64,000 nt of DNA from Novipirellula herctigrandis (GTDB taxonomy: Bacteria; Planctomycetota; Planctomycetia; Pirellulales; Pirellulaceae). The notes under the pieces were generated by a model. The model saw only the letters and a list, made by a program, of their open reading frames with translations. It was not told where the DNA came from and searched no databases. The DNA lies in the NCBI GenBank assembly GCA_007859835.1, contig SJPJ01000001.1, positions 7,745,651 to 7,809,650 of the forward strand. Reading direction: 5' to 3'. The position numbers and the translations under genes were made by a program. Shown here in pieces: positions 1 through 8,602 of this stretch (its first letter is position 1; the number at the start of each line of letters is the position of its first letter).

Positions 1-193
1 ATTTTGCGGTGTTTTCAACTTCTCGCTAATCTCGAAAACCTCTCGGGTTCGAGAAGTCGCGTTTGGAATACGGAACGGAACCGCCCGTTCTCATCCGTTT
101 TGCGAATATTCTCGCCCAAAACCCTCATACTCTCTGATTAACAGCGACAAATAATTAACAGCCCGTTCCCATTTTAGAGAGCGAAAGAAAACC

Positions 194-763
194 GTGAACA
201 AACAACTCGTTACCACCAGCAAGTTTCTCAGCCTGGTCCTCCGCCATCAGCCTGACGTGATCGGAATTGAACTCGATTCGGAAGGCTGGGCCGATATCGA
301 CCGGTTGATCAAGAACGCGAACGCTCGCGGAACCGCGATCTCGTTGGACTTGCTCCATGAAGTCGTCGCGACGAGCGATAAGAAGCGGTTCGCCCTCAGC
401 GACGACGGGCTTTGCATCCGGGCCAACCAAGGACACTCGGTTGAAGGCGTCGATTTGAAACTGGAACCAATCGAGCCGCCGGAACTTCTCTACCATGGGA
501 CCGTCGAGCCATTTCTGGCGGGCATCCGCGAAAAGGGGTTGCTGAAACGATCTCGGCATCATGTGCATCTGTCGGCGGACAAAGAGACCGCCACGAAAGT
601 CGGCCAACGTCGTGGCAAGCCAATCATCCTCACCATTTCCGCTGCTAGAATGCACGCTGCCGGCCACACGTTCTACTTGTCCGCCAACGGCGTTTGGCTC
701 ACCGACGCGGTGCCGACCGAGTTTATTGAGTTAGATCCCAGAATCGAAATCGAAATAGAATGA
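194..763 (+). CDS. kptA: RNA 2'-phosphotransferase (Tpt1/KptA family)
   Basis: A 189-residue cytoplasmic enzyme of normal family length. The family moves a 2'-phosphate from RNA to NAD+, giving 2'-OH RNA, ADP-ribose cyclic phosphate and nicotinamide. The catalytic Arg-His pair is seen as R17-H18 (motif VLRHQP). The RANQGHS motif follows at about residues 76-82, YHGT at about 100, HHVHLS at about 116 and the C-terminal GVWLTDAVP stretch. The start is GTG. The 3' end overlaps the next gene by four bases (ATGA), so the two are probably translationally coupled. The physiological substrate in bacteria lacking tRNA-splicing 2'-phosphates is unknown. Family assignment is secure. Confidence 0.93.
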   Translation: MNKQLVTTSKFLSLVLRHQPDVIGIELDSEGWADIDRLIKNANARGTAISLDLLHEVVATSDKKRFALSDDGLCIRANQGHSVEGVDLKLEPIEPPELLYHGTVEPFLAGIREKGLLKRSRHHVHLSADKETATKVGQRRGKPIILTISAARMHAAGHTFYLSANGVWLTDAVPTEFIELDPRIEIEIE

Positions 764-1152
764 CCAATCCCTATTCCACTCCAACATCTGAACCTGCGGC
801 AGAATCCGTCGACGGTTCGATTTCCGCATCGAGATCACTTGGTGATATTGCTCGCAGCACGTTTCTTGCGTGGGAGAAGTTGCGAGTTGTTTTCATCGTC
901 CTGCTTGGACTACTGACGGTTCTATTGGCGGGTCGAAGCCTAATGCGTCTGCGGATTTTGCTCTTGATTGTCGAAGGCGCGATTGCGGCGAACGTCTGCT
1001 ATTTTGCTGGCCCGATCATCGAGACCTACGTTCGTTGGCTGGGATACGATGGAAAATGGGTGCGTTGGTTTCTGTTCGTCGGCGGAACACTCCTCACGGC
1101 GATACTGGCAATCGCCGCACTCGCCGGCACACTGATTCCCGACCAGGATTAG
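760..1152 (+). CDS. Small membrane protein of unknown function
   Basis: A 130-residue protein overlapping the kptA stop codon by four bases. The N-terminus (MTNPYSTPTSEPA) is the polar, proline-rich lead common in small planctomycete membrane proteins. Three hydrophobic segments follow, at about residues 43-60, 66-84 and 103-126. I recognise no catalytic motif or named domain. The tight coupling to kptA and the short gap (5 bp) to the dioxygenase downstream suggest one transcript for the three genes, but they share no obvious pathway. Confidence 0.7.
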   Translation: MTNPYSTPTSEPAAESVDGSISASRSLGDIARSTFLAWEKLRVVFIVLLGLLTVLLAGRSLMRLRILLLIVEGAIAANVCYFAGPIIETYVRWLGYDGKWVRWFLFVGGTLLTAILAIAALAGTLIPDQD

Positions 1153-1157
1153 AAACC

Positions 1158-1880
1158 ATGAATGACGAGAACTTGCAAGAGATACACAACAACGGTTTCA
1201 CGTTGATCCGTGGTGCAGTCGACTCGGCGACAGTAGATGCACTGATGCGAGCTTGTCAGCGTGCTCTCGAAGTCGATGACCAGGTTGAACGTGCTCGATC
1301 GAGTCGTGGCCATGTTTACGCGGCTCGCAACTTGCTTGAGGTTGTCCCAGAGATCCAGACGTTTTGGCAGCAAGGCATTTTGCTTGACTCTTTGAAGTTG
1401 GTTCTCGGTGACGCGATCGGTTTGGTCCGCGTACTGTTCTTCGACAAGCCACCTGATCGCACTTGGGCGTTGCCTTGGCACAAGGATACCGCAATCGCCG
1501 TAAAAGATAACTCAGGTGCTTCTACAAGTTTTTCGCGTCCAACGGTCAAAGCTGGCGTACCTCACGTGATCGCGTGCGATGATGTCTTGAAGCAAATGCT
1601 GACCCTGCGGTTGCATTTGGACGAGGTCACGGATGAGAATGGGCCGCTGCGTGTCATTCCTGGTTCACATGTGTCAAGTGAAAGCGACGGAGTCGGCGTG
1701 GAAAATGCTGTCGCGATCCACGCTGCTGCCGGCGACGTGTTGGCGATGAGACCATTGATCACACATTCAAGCGGATCATCACATCCTGGCACCACTCGCC
1801 ATCGCCGAATCTTGCATCTCGAGTTTGCCGCGTGCCACGAATTACCAGATGGTTATCAATGGCACGATTTTGTCGACTGA
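1158..1880 (+). CDS. Phytanoyl-CoA dioxygenase (PhyH) family protein
   Basis: A 240-residue Fe(II)/2-oxoglutarate-dependent oxygenase. The facial triad is visible as H108-x-D110 (PWHKDTA) plus a distal histidine near residue 200 (LITHSSGSSH). An Arg-rich RHRRILHLEF stretch follows and probably holds the 2-oxoglutarate-binding arginine. The PGSH motif at about residue 168 is typical of the family. The frame is open further upstream, but the ATG at 1158, five bases after the previous stop, gives a start matching the family N-terminus (NGFTLIRGAVD). The substrate cannot be told from sequence: PhyH relatives hydroxylate lipids, amino acids and natural products. Confidence 0.88.
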   Translation: MNDENLQEIHNNGFTLIRGAVDSATVDALMRACQRALEVDDQVERARSSRGHVYAARNLLEVVPEIQTFWQQGILLDSLKLVLGDAIGLVRVLFFDKPPDRTWALPWHKDTAIAVKDNSGASTSFSRPTVKAGVPHVIACDDVLKQMLTLRLHLDEVTDENGPLRVIPGSHVSSESDGVGVENAVAIHAAAGDVLAMRPLITHSSGSSHPGTTRHRRILHLEFAACHELPDGYQWHDFVD

Positions 1881-1998
1881 AACTAAGGTTGGATAGAATC
1901 GGCCCATTGCCGTTCTCCGTAGGTTGCTACGGGACGATGGATTGTTTTGGTTTTGGCTGCCAACCGTATGGCAGCGGCGATTGTTGTATGATGAGTCG

Positions 1999-2913
1999 AT
2001 GGATATCGTCACTCATGCGATGATCGGTGCCGCTTCCTCCGCCGGTGTGTTCTCGACTCACCCTGGCTGTGCGTGCGGAATGGTACTTGGAAACGTGCTT
2101 CCTGACCTTGATGCGTTTTCGCGGATCGCTGGTAAACACGCCTTCATGAAGTTTCACCAAACCTACACGCATAGCCTTGCTGCGATCTCAATCCCGTTTT
2201 TTTCCGCAGTTGCCTTGTACGGATCGGGCAACCCGATATGGGCCGATCTTGCGATGGGCCTCGCGTTGGGGATGGTCATGCACATCGGATTAGATTTGAC
2301 CAATTCGTACGGCGTTCGATGTCTTTGGCCGATCCGCTCAAGACGATTCGCACTCGACTGGATCTTCTTCATTGACTTGCCCATCATCGTATTGTCCGTG
2401 ACTGCGTTACTGGCTTGTTGGATGCTTCGGGAGAGCCCCTCTTCTTTGATGGTCGTATCGGCGTCCTATATTGTTTCGCTGCTGCTCGTCGTTGCGGTCC
2501 GCGGCATGATTGCGAGTCGTATTCGTGTGATGGTGAGTGAAAGTTCATCGCCGCAAGCGAATTCTGTTTCGATCCCGACGACGTTTTCACCTTTTCGATT
2601 CCTTGCCTGCCGTGAAGCGGATAACCGCGTCGAACTTTGTCAGGTCAATTCCAACAGTGGCCAAATAGTTCAAGAGAACGTGGTCGAGATACTTGACGAC
2701 GTGATTCCGGTGGCGGTGAAAGATACAAGGGAGTGGAGTGTAATGCGAGAGCTTTCGCCGTATTTCCACGCCGTAGAGCAACAGGAAGGTCCAGACGCGA
2801 CAACCGTCGTGTGCCGCGATCTTCGGATACGCAATTTTGGCACACGATTCGGAAGCCTGACGTGCCGAATCGCCCCTGATGGTCACATCATCGAAAAGAA
2901 GTGGGAGGTTTAA
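1999..2913 (+). CDS. Membrane-bound metal-dependent hydrolase, YdjM/DUF457-like
   Basis: A 304-residue inner-membrane protein. The first 200 residues carry the family pattern: an early THAMIGA histidine at residue 6, NVLPDLD at about 34, FHQTYTHS at about 53 and HIGLDLTNSYG at about 95. These are candidate metal ligands set between transmembrane helices. A further helix pair lies at about residues 125-170. The last 110 residues form a soluble domain I do not recognise. The start ATG at 1999 is chosen because MDIVTHA matches the family N-terminus. Family members are putative phospholipase-like hydrolases; function here is unproven. Confidence 0.8.
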   Translation: MDIVTHAMIGAASSAGVFSTHPGCACGMVLGNVLPDLDAFSRIAGKHAFMKFHQTYTHSLAAISIPFFSAVALYGSGNPIWADLAMGLALGMVMHIGLDLTNSYGVRCLWPIRSRRFALDWIFFIDLPIIVLSVTALLACWMLRESPSSLMVVSASYIVSLLLVVAVRGMIASRIRVMVSESSSPQANSVSIPTTFSPFRFLACREADNRVELCQVNSNSGQIVQENVVEILDDVIPVAVKDTREWSVMRELSPYFHAVEQQEGPDATTVVCRDLRIRNFGTRFGSLTCRIAPDGHIIEKKWEV

Positions 2914-2917
2914 GACG

Positions 2918-3325
2918 ATGCGTTGGAATTTCCATCCTAGTCACGGCTTTCGTTTTTCGGTGATAGATGCATTGGCGATCATTGCCTGCGGCATCGCGAC
3001 GGTTTGGGGATTGCGTGAACTCGGCTCGATCGCGTGGCTGTTTCCTTTCGTTCTCGCTCACTTCTTTCTTTTTTGCAATATTTTTCGTGTTCCGCGCAAA
3101 CCGGAACTCGTTTGGGCGGGATGCTTTCTTTTCATCGCCACGGTTTGCTTGATTGCTGATACGCACACGCTTTATGCAATGGTCGCCATACTTCCCATCA
3201 CACTTGCCGTTCTGGCTTACTCGATCCGCCTGCCCAGCTACCATGGCATCTTTTCAACACCTAGCCCTGCGGCAGATGCGGACTCAACGTCCGCGCAGTC
3301 GAATTCGGACGAGCAAGTCGTTTAA
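2918..3325 (+). CDS. Small hydrophobic membrane protein
   Basis: A 135-residue protein starting four bases after the preceding stop, with a good ribosome binding site (GGGAGG at 2903-2908) that decides the ATG at 2918 over an upstream in-frame codon. It has four hydrophobic segments and a polar, Ser/Asp-rich C-terminal tail. No family recognised. The arrangement suggests co-transcription with the YdjM-like hydrolase. Confidence 0.65.
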   Translation: MRWNFHPSHGFRFSVIDALAIIACGIATVWGLRELGSIAWLFPFVLAHFFLFCNIFRVPRKPELVWAGCFLFIATVCLIADTHTLYAMVAILPITLAVLAYSIRLPSYHGIFSTPSPAADADSTSAQSNSDEQVV

Positions 3326-3415
3326 TGTGGCATCAATGGACGGTATCTCGAGGAGTCTGAATTGGTCATCATTGCTTCGTCTTCTCGAAATATATTCGGC
3401 CCATGAGCCACTTCG

Positions 3416-4042
3416 GTGTACGGCGACTGCTTGGAGTTGGCTAAAATAGAAGCAGTTCCGTTTATTGGCGGACTCTTCTCATCTATCGGATACAGCATGG
3501 AATTTGCGAAGGTCATTCGTAGTTCTTCGAAGGTGCGACACGCTTTTGATGCCGTTCCTATCCATCGCGCATGGTGGAGGTTGATTCTGTCGCTGCATGG
3601 CAAACCGGTCTGCATTGATCGAACGAGTGAGTCGGCAAGGGAGGCACTGGTTAATGGATTTCGGTTCTACGGATATCTCTATTCTGCTTTGGCAATCGTG
3701 TTGTTGGTGCTTTCGCCATTTATGGTTATTGCAGATGGGACAGCAAGCTACCTTTGGGCAATTTTGACAGTCGCATCGTCAGTGTACTTAGCATGCACAT
3801 CGCAATTAGCTTTCTTCGGTGCCCGTTGCTACGCAAACGACCCAGACTTGGCCAGACCACTGCTGGTAAGCTTCTTTGCGTCCATTATTGCTTGGTTGGC
3901 TTCCGTTTTGAGCGGTTGTATTGTTGCCATACATTTTGTCGTTCCACAGTATGAAGTTGCATTGGCACTTGGGATCGGGACGGTGTTGGTAGTGGGAGTT
4001 GGTTCGTATTTCATTGAACTCATCTACATAGCCTGCGAATAG
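3416..4042 (+). CDS. Predicted integral membrane protein, unknown
   Basis: A 208-residue protein (GTG start at 3416; the ATG at 3497 is an alternative that would remove 27 residues). The N-terminal 80 residues are amphipathic. Four hydrophobic helices follow at about residues 85-107, 112-133, 145-170 and 177-203. No motif or family recognised. The start is uncertain because no clear ribosome binding site precedes either codon. It ends about 65 bp before the convergent GNAT gene. Confidence 0.55.
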   Translation: MYGDCLELAKIEAVPFIGGLFSSIGYSMEFAKVIRSSSKVRHAFDAVPIHRAWWRLILSLHGKPVCIDRTSESAREALVNGFRFYGYLYSALAIVLLVLSPFMVIADGTASYLWAILTVASSVYLACTSQLAFFGARCYANDPDLARPLLVSFFASIIAWLASVLSGCIVAIHFVVPQYEVALALGIGTVLVVGVGSYFIELIYIACE

Positions 4043-4107
4043 ACGAAATTCACTCATTTGCTTTGTCGGCTGACCCTCCGGCGAATTCTTAGATCAACTC
4101 AGAACCC

Positions 4108-4578
4108 TCAGACGTTAGCAACAAATTGCATCTTGAAATTCATCAACTGTTGCTCTCGGCAAAGAACACTTTGCTGGCGAACAACCGTAAAGCCCTGAGC
4201 GACGAAAAAGGGCCTCGCCGTGATGCTCGCGTCGGTCGAAATATCTGCTATCCCCAGTTCACTCGCTCGAATCTTCAGTTCATCGACAAGCATTTTTCCG
4301 ACGCCTCGTCGCTGGTGGTCAGCTGACACGAAGAGTCGGTCCAGATGCCCGGCCAGCGTCATGTCTGCAAAGCCGGCGATCTCCGCATCCGTCTCAATAA
4401 CGATGGCAACTCGATTGTTGAACCGTTCCCGCCAGGCATCAAGACTAACCTCCGCAGGTGCCCAAGCCTCAAGCTGCTGCGGTGTGTAGTCCCGGCAATT
4501 GACGCGGAAGACTGTATCACGAAAAAGCGAAAGCAATGCGTCTGCGTCATCCGTTCGGTAAAGGCGAATTTGATACAT
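4108..4578 (-). CDS. GNAT family N-acetyltransferase
   Basis: A 156-residue protein of standard GNAT length. The acetyl-CoA pyrophosphate-binding motif A is clear (LFVSADHQRRGVGKML, residues about 82-97). Motif B-type sequence follows (ARPFFVAQGFTVVRQQ, about 122-137). The N-terminus (MYQIRLYRTDDADALL) is typical of YafP/ElaA-like acetyltransferases. The acceptor substrate is unknown. Transcribed convergently with the membrane protein on its left. Confidence 0.88.
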   Translation of the reverse strand: MYQIRLYRTDDADALLSLFRDTVFRVNCRDYTPQQLEAWAPAEVSLDAWRERFNNRVAIVIETDAEIAGFADMTLAGHLDRLFVSADHQRRGVGKMLVDELKIRASELGIADISTDASITARPFFVAQGFTVVRQQSVLCREQQLMNFKMQFVANV

Positions 4579-4813
4579 TTGGAAGGTAGAACAATTTCGA
4601 AACCGCAGAAAACAACGGATGCTTTTGTCGCATTCTCAGAGTTGCTTGTAAACGAGGTATTCGGTTTCTTTTCTAAATTCTTTTCGTCGAAATTGGTCCC
4701 AACCGGGTAGGTAGTGTGTTGCGACATTGTGTGCCGCTTTCTTTTTCTCGATATCTTGGTTTGACGCGGGGCGTGGGCGGGTGTGAGTGAACCTTGGCTT
4801 TGGGGGTGCTTGC

Positions 4814-5035
4814 ATGCGTGGCAATGATGATGGTTCGGGGCTTTCCGATTCGCAGCGACGGGCGGCGATCGCCAATGTATTGGCGCAGGGGTTGGTGCGG
4901 CTCAAACGGCGATGTGCGCTGGAAAATGGCGATGAAGTTGGCCAGCGTGGTACTTCTTTGAAAAACTCTCGCGATCTCTCTCGATCTCGGCTTGAAGTGT
5001 CGGGCGACTCAGGGCTCTTTGTCCAAGACAGTTAA
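4814..5035 (+). CDS. Short planctomycete ORF of a recombinase-associated type
   Basis: A 73-residue reading frame beginning MRGNDDGSGLSDSQRRAA, followed by a basic stretch (GLVRLKRRCAL) and a SRLEVSGDSGLFV tail. From memory this layout is shared with small conserved ORFs that sit beside serine-recombinase genes in planctomycetes. No function is known for them. Here the recombinase partner is missing apart from a possible tail fragment immediately downstream. It may be an intact relic or non-functional. Confidence 0.45.
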   Translation: MRGNDDGSGLSDSQRRAAIANVLAQGLVRLKRRCALENGDEVGQRGTSLKNSRDLSRSRLEVSGDSGLFVQDS

Positions 5036-5043
5036 CAAACCCC

Positions 5044-5133
5044 GAGAGCGAGTATGCCGGAACGGCCGGTAAAATTTCCATCTCGTTCCAACCGAGCGGG
5101 ATTCGATCGCTGAAAGAGCGGCTTGGTGCGGGA
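5044..5133 (+). pseudogene. Possible C-terminal fragment of a site-specific recombinase
   Basis: In one frame this stretch reads ESEYAGTAGKISISFQPSG followed by IRSLKERLGAG. That resembles the C-terminal tail of large serine recombinases, in which a Tyr-x-Gly-x-x-Gly strand precedes a 'FHPxGIxxL' motif. No start codon or upstream recombinase domain exists. If right, an internal deletion has joined the small accessory ORF directly to the recombinase tail. Tentative. Confidence 0.35.
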
Positions 5134-5257
5134 GTGTCGGTAACAAAGCCAAGAGACGCAATGAAACGCGAAATGCAAAAACGACTTTTTCGTAACGAAG
5201 TGCCATTCGTGTCGGCCACCGAGGCAGGATACGGCGTGATCGATCGGCTTCGGCTGC

Positions 5258-5275
5258 CACCCCTCCTGCGGGGTG
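5258..5275. repeat. Short inverted repeat CACCCC-N6-GGGGTG
   Basis: A perfect 6-bp stem with a TCCTGC loop inside otherwise unrecognised sequence. No T-run follows, so it is a poor intrinsic terminator. It may be part of a dispersed palindromic element. Confidence 0.4.
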
Positions 5276-5643
5276 CCGGTTGTGTTCAATCCCGCATCCC
5301 ATTTGCGACCGCGTTCACGAGTTCTCGGGACTATGATTTGAGATGAGTTTTTGGGACAACCGACGTTAAGTCATGATTGAATTTGGGGATACGGCCCGAG
5401 TAGGATTGTCAAAAGTAGGATTTGTGCGTCGGCCTTTTCGTGCCGAGTCGGCGGCACAATACCGGAACGGGCGAAGTGGGGTCTGCTTAGGCACAGAGGT
5501 CGGCGAAGACAACTGCGAAACACGCGTCAGTTTCGATCAACTCCTCAGTTGCCGATTTCCTCGCATCGGACGCCAATGATTGATTTCGCCGCGTCCCAAG
5601 GTTCTAATATAGGTGGCACCTGGGTTTCTCATGGAATTTGGCT
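5276..5643. other. Intergenic stretch with no supported gene
   Basis: I see only short frames without recognisable motifs. The stretch lies between two remnants of mobile-element genes and is probably eroded insertion sequence. Confidence 0.4.
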
Positions 5644-5778
5644 ATGACCACATTCTCTCAGCAACGGCGCTCGCCCCTAGGTCTGTTCACCGACAAGCCA
5701 ACGGCGCGCCTCTACGACCACATGGTCGAAGTTCTACGCGTTCGGCAATACGATCCTTACCAGTATCAGTATCAGTAG
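5644..5778 (+). pseudogene. N-terminal fragment of a tyrosine integrase
   Basis: A 44-codon frame starting at ATG 5644 encodes GLFTDKPTARLYDHMVEVLR (residues 13-32) and then VRQYDPYQ. This matches the start of the SAM-like core-binding domain of integron- or phage-type integrases, where 'YDxxxEVLRxRHYSxRTExAY' is usual. Just where the conserved RTE motif should come, the frame becomes a CAGTAT repeat (5760-5778) and stops. The catalytic domain is absent. Family assignment is from memory of the motif. Confidence 0.55.
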
Positions 5779-5795
5779 AACAGGAGTATCACGTC

Positions 5796-6773
5796 ATGTG
5801 TCCCCCCACCCCCGCTATTCCATCTAGAGAAGGTCGGCCATCAATCGCTTCGGTCAAGGGACCACCGCCGACGCGGTCATACCAGAACCTTCCGACACTG
5901 GCGAAATGGAAAGCCGATACACTGCCGGGCAGGGAAGCGAATTCTCCCACTCGGCATGCCACCGAACCCGTTCTTCGGAGCATCGATGGCATGTTGATGG
6001 ACCTGAACAACGAAACCGAGAATGACGGGAACTATCTCTTCATCCTCGGCCAGTTGTTCTTCGCGACAATGTCCTGGCTGAACCTCTACAAGCGGAACAA
6101 GCGGATGCCACCGGAATGCCGGCCGCCGGTCTTGTCGCTCAACCTGTTTGCGGCAAACGATCTTGCCCGCGTGCTCCGCTGCAGTCTCGATAACCTGGCT
6201 GGCACCTTGCAGGAACTCTATGGCGTCAACATGAGCGAGCATGGCGTGAACCAGGACCGGGATCCTACCATCAGTGCACAATACCGCTCCGCAAAGCAGC
6301 GCATGAGATACAGGGTCTATATTTTCGACGGTGTGGCCATGCGCAACGAACGGAGAAAACTTTGGAAAATCGACACCGGGGTCGATAATTCAACATGCGG
6401 CAATAGGAAGGGCGAACTGTTCGTGTTGAGCATGTCGAACGAGCTGTATGTCGGGATGCCACACAAGCACTCATTCTTCATGGGAGGCATTCCCGTTCAA
6501 ACCGCAGGCACCGTCGAATTCGGGAAAGGCAAATTGGTTGCCATCAAGAATGACAGCGGTCATTACCAGCCAGTCGATTTGTCCCTGGTGAAGGCTCTGC
6601 AGTATTTCCGCATACACGGGATGAATATCAACGACGTCAAAGTTTCGACAGTGAGGTTCAAAAATAACCGGGGCGCCGGCGACGCATCGACTACCGGGGC
6701 CGAGTTCATGCGGAGCCACGGCAACTGGGAAGCGATATTCAAAAAGGCGCCGCACCAGATGTTCAGGAAGTAG
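5796..6773 (+). CDS. Uncharacterised protein with a SGHYQP motif
   Basis: A 325-residue protein with no signal peptide or membrane segment. ATG 5796 is preceded by a CAGGAG ribosome binding site (5781-5786), which decides it over upstream in-frame codons. The C-terminal half contains HKHSFFMGGIPVQTAGTVEF (residues about 228-247), then a KLVAIKNDSGHYQP segment. This 'H-S-F..G.PV..AG...SGHY.P' signature recurs, as I recall, in the C-terminal region of assorted bacterial effector- or toxin-like proteins of unknown activity. It stands alone among mobile-element debris, which suggests acquisition. No function is assigned. Confidence 0.75.
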   Translation: MCPPTPAIPSREGRPSIASVKGPPPTRSYQNLPTLAKWKADTLPGREANSPTRHATEPVLRSIDGMLMDLNNETENDGNYLFILGQLFFATMSWLNLYKRNKRMPPECRPPVLSLNLFAANDLARVLRCSLDNLAGTLQELYGVNMSEHGVNQDRDPTISAQYRSAKQRMRYRVYIFDGVAMRNERRKLWKIDTGVDNSTCGNRKGELFVLSMSNELYVGMPHKHSFFMGGIPVQTAGTVEFGKGKLVAIKNDSGHYQPVDLSLVKALQYFRIHGMNINDVKVSTVRFKNNRGAGDASTTGAEFMRSHGNWEAIFKKAPHQMFRK

Positions 6774-7232
6774 CGCACAGGGGTGGCATCGGGATTGCCG
6801 GCTCCGCTGCCACTTGACTGTAATCCTTCTCAGTAAAACCGTTCGTGATCGAGTGAAGATTGCGCACGCCGTCGTTCATCAACGACACGTTGATACTCGC
6901 GGCCACTTTTCCATTCCAAATTGCGGGCGGTTGGTCCGACGTCTCGTAATGGGGAGTACTTGGTCTGACTTGCTTTACGGCGACTTGTATTCCGTTAGCG
7001 TGTGCCGCTCGGCCCGCGTCGTGTGCAACCCCAATGACTGACACGCTCCAGCGAGACCAACAACATGGGCACAGCGGAGAAAGCCGAAAAGCATCATGAG
7101 GTCTTTGGGCTGCTTGGTGTCACCGCCTCCAATTCAATCGGTAAAGGTGTTGCCGACACGCGTGAGCTCTATAAGGAACGGCAAAAGGCATCGGCTACCG
7201 CCAAACGGGATCGATCCTGAAAACACCTTCGG
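6774..7232. other. Stretch without a supported intact gene
   Basis: A 93-codon reverse frame (6763-7044) and a 51-codon forward frame (7065-7220) are open, but neither has a recognisable motif or a convincing ribosome binding site. Given the gene fragments on both sides, they may be eroded coding sequence. Confidence 0.35.
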
Positions 7233-7470
7233 GTGGAATTCCTGCCCGATCAGGTAACCTTTGTGGCAAAGCCGATTGCACAGCGTGGCGTGTTGACGAT
7301 GCGCATCGTCGAAGGACGTCGACCGCTGGCTTTGAACTTTGCGAATGGCGTTGAGCCCGGCGGTGGTTTGTTGCCTGGCGCAACCGCTCAAGAGGAAACG
7401 CTTTGCCGATCCAGCGCGTTGTACGCTACGCTTTTCAATGATTCAATGTACGACTTCCATCGCGACAATA
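7233..7470 (+). pseudogene. Fragment of a microbial-type PARG (TIGR02452) gene
   Basis: The frame contains LNFANGVEPGGGLLPGATAQ followed by EETLCRSSALY and MYDFHR. This is the signature of the microbial-type poly(ADP-ribose) glycohydrolase catalytic domain: the GGG loop and the adjacent QEE catalytic glutamates. About 80 residues survive of a protein normally near 270. Both ends are missing. At the 3' end the sequence runs within about 60 bp into an oppositely oriented transposase remnant, so insertion and later deletion probably destroyed it. Confidence 0.7.
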
Positions 7471-7519
7471 GTCCGGCCCCCACAGTGCAGATCATCTGAG
7501 GGATTGCAGAGCCTGCTTC

Positions 7520-7800
7520 AGCGACCACCACCTCACACGCCTTTGCCGAGGCTACACCACGACGCTCCGTCGTTTCAATCTTTGCGCTCACGTCCGGCGG
7601 ATATTTGAGTGGAACGATCAATTCGTTGCCCGCACCTTGGTGGTTTCTTTCAGTGTGATAATGAATGAGAAAACCCCGAACGGATTTGCGTGTCGCCGTT
7701 TCACAGAAAAGAATCAGTTTGTAAAGGCACTCGGATTTCAACGATCCGAAAAATCGTTCGAGATGTGCGTTCAAGTTCGGGCTTCGCGCCGGTACCGACT
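7520..7800 (-). mobile_element. Decayed IS transposase, integrase-core C-terminus
   Basis: The reverse strand reads SPNLNAHLERFFGSLKSECL, then HYHTERNHQGAGNELIVPL. This is the end of an rve integrase-core transposase; the conserved glutamate of the DDE triad lies in 'LKSECL'. The frame continues to KIETTER and is then lost by frameshift. The N-terminal and DNA-binding parts are absent. A second, more damaged copy of the same family lies at 15570-15790. Confidence 0.75.
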
Positions 7801-7890
7801 CGCTTCATCCGGGCCGTGACACTCAAAACAGTAATCAACAAAAATCTGCCGAATGTCACGATTGAAATCGACGTCTTCCCCGGCAACGGC
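7795..7890 (-). pseudogene. Fragment of a PSCyt1-type planctomycete cytochrome c
   Basis: The reverse strand encodes DVDFNRDIRQIFVDYCFECH followed by GPDEASR. This is the N-terminal heme-binding region of the large DUF1549/DUF1553 planctomycete cytochromes, where 'FNRDIRPIL..NCFxCHGPD' is standard. The CFECH motif is the c-type heme site. Roughly 30 of about 800-1000 residues remain, and the fragment abuts the transposase remnant directly, marking a rearrangement junction. Confidence 0.7.
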
Positions 7891-8159
7891 TGCGCCCGCA
7901 CGATGCAGAATGGGAAGATTAGATTTGTGGTTCGAGTGTACCTCTCGCGAAATTGCGGATAGGGGCCGAGTGTTACCTACACCTGCTGATTGGTTTTCTC
8001 AGCCATGACGGTTCCTTTGATCGTCGCTTCACGTTTCTGCTTTCGAGCAATGTTGTTGGCAGGAACGGCGAAGGCAGATTCAGCTAAACCGAGGAAGGGG
8101 CATGAATCAAGCCATCAGCCTGGGATTGTAGCGACGCGGACGATATTGGTATTTTGAGC

Positions 8160-8359
8160 TGACCGATATCAGTGAAAGGACGTTGCGTGTAAACGAAGAT
8201 GAATTGATCGGTGGGATCCCAAACAACGAGTTCTTCGCGATTGTCACCAACCAGATTGGTCGGAATCACGTGATGGGACCCGATGCGATGCACCTTGGTG
8301 CCATCGGGTGGTGGCAGGTCAGGACGAAACGGGCCGACAATCAGAGCAGTGGTTTTCAT
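8160..8359 (-). pseudogene. C-terminal fragment of a rhamnogalacturonan lyase-like protein
   Basis: The reverse strand reads HHVIPTNLVGDNREELVVWD then PTDQFIFVYTQRPF. The 'DxxGDxREEhhhWD...hhhYT' pattern is characteristic of the beta-propeller end of rhamnogalacturonan lyases (PL11) and related planctomycete secreted proteins. The rest of the gene is not present. It fits the polysaccharide-degrading content of the window but is not functional. Confidence 0.5.
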
Positions 8360-8602
8360 TGTCAAGGGTGCTGGAGGCTCGGATATGTTTATCGGTTTTG
8401 AAAAGAGTTGCTCGTTGAGTCAACTTGGATGAATGGAGCGTGGGTGTTGTCGCGTCGCGCGGAAAGAGAGTCGTCAACGGCGGCCCCTGTGGAACCGGCT
8501 GAATGCTGTCACGAAAGTCTCGTCGTTGGCAGCTTGGTATCGTATACGTCATGCAGTGTGGAAATCGGCTGATTTCCGACACTCCCAACCAGAAAATACC
8601 CC

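Noticed and set aside
155-667. 170-codon reverse frame over kptA
   Set aside because: Antisense to a gene with clear catalytic motifs; no family similarity of its own.
870-1157. N-terminal extension of the PhyH gene from 870
   Set aside because: It would overlap the membrane protein gene in another frame; the ATG at 1158 gives the family N-terminus.
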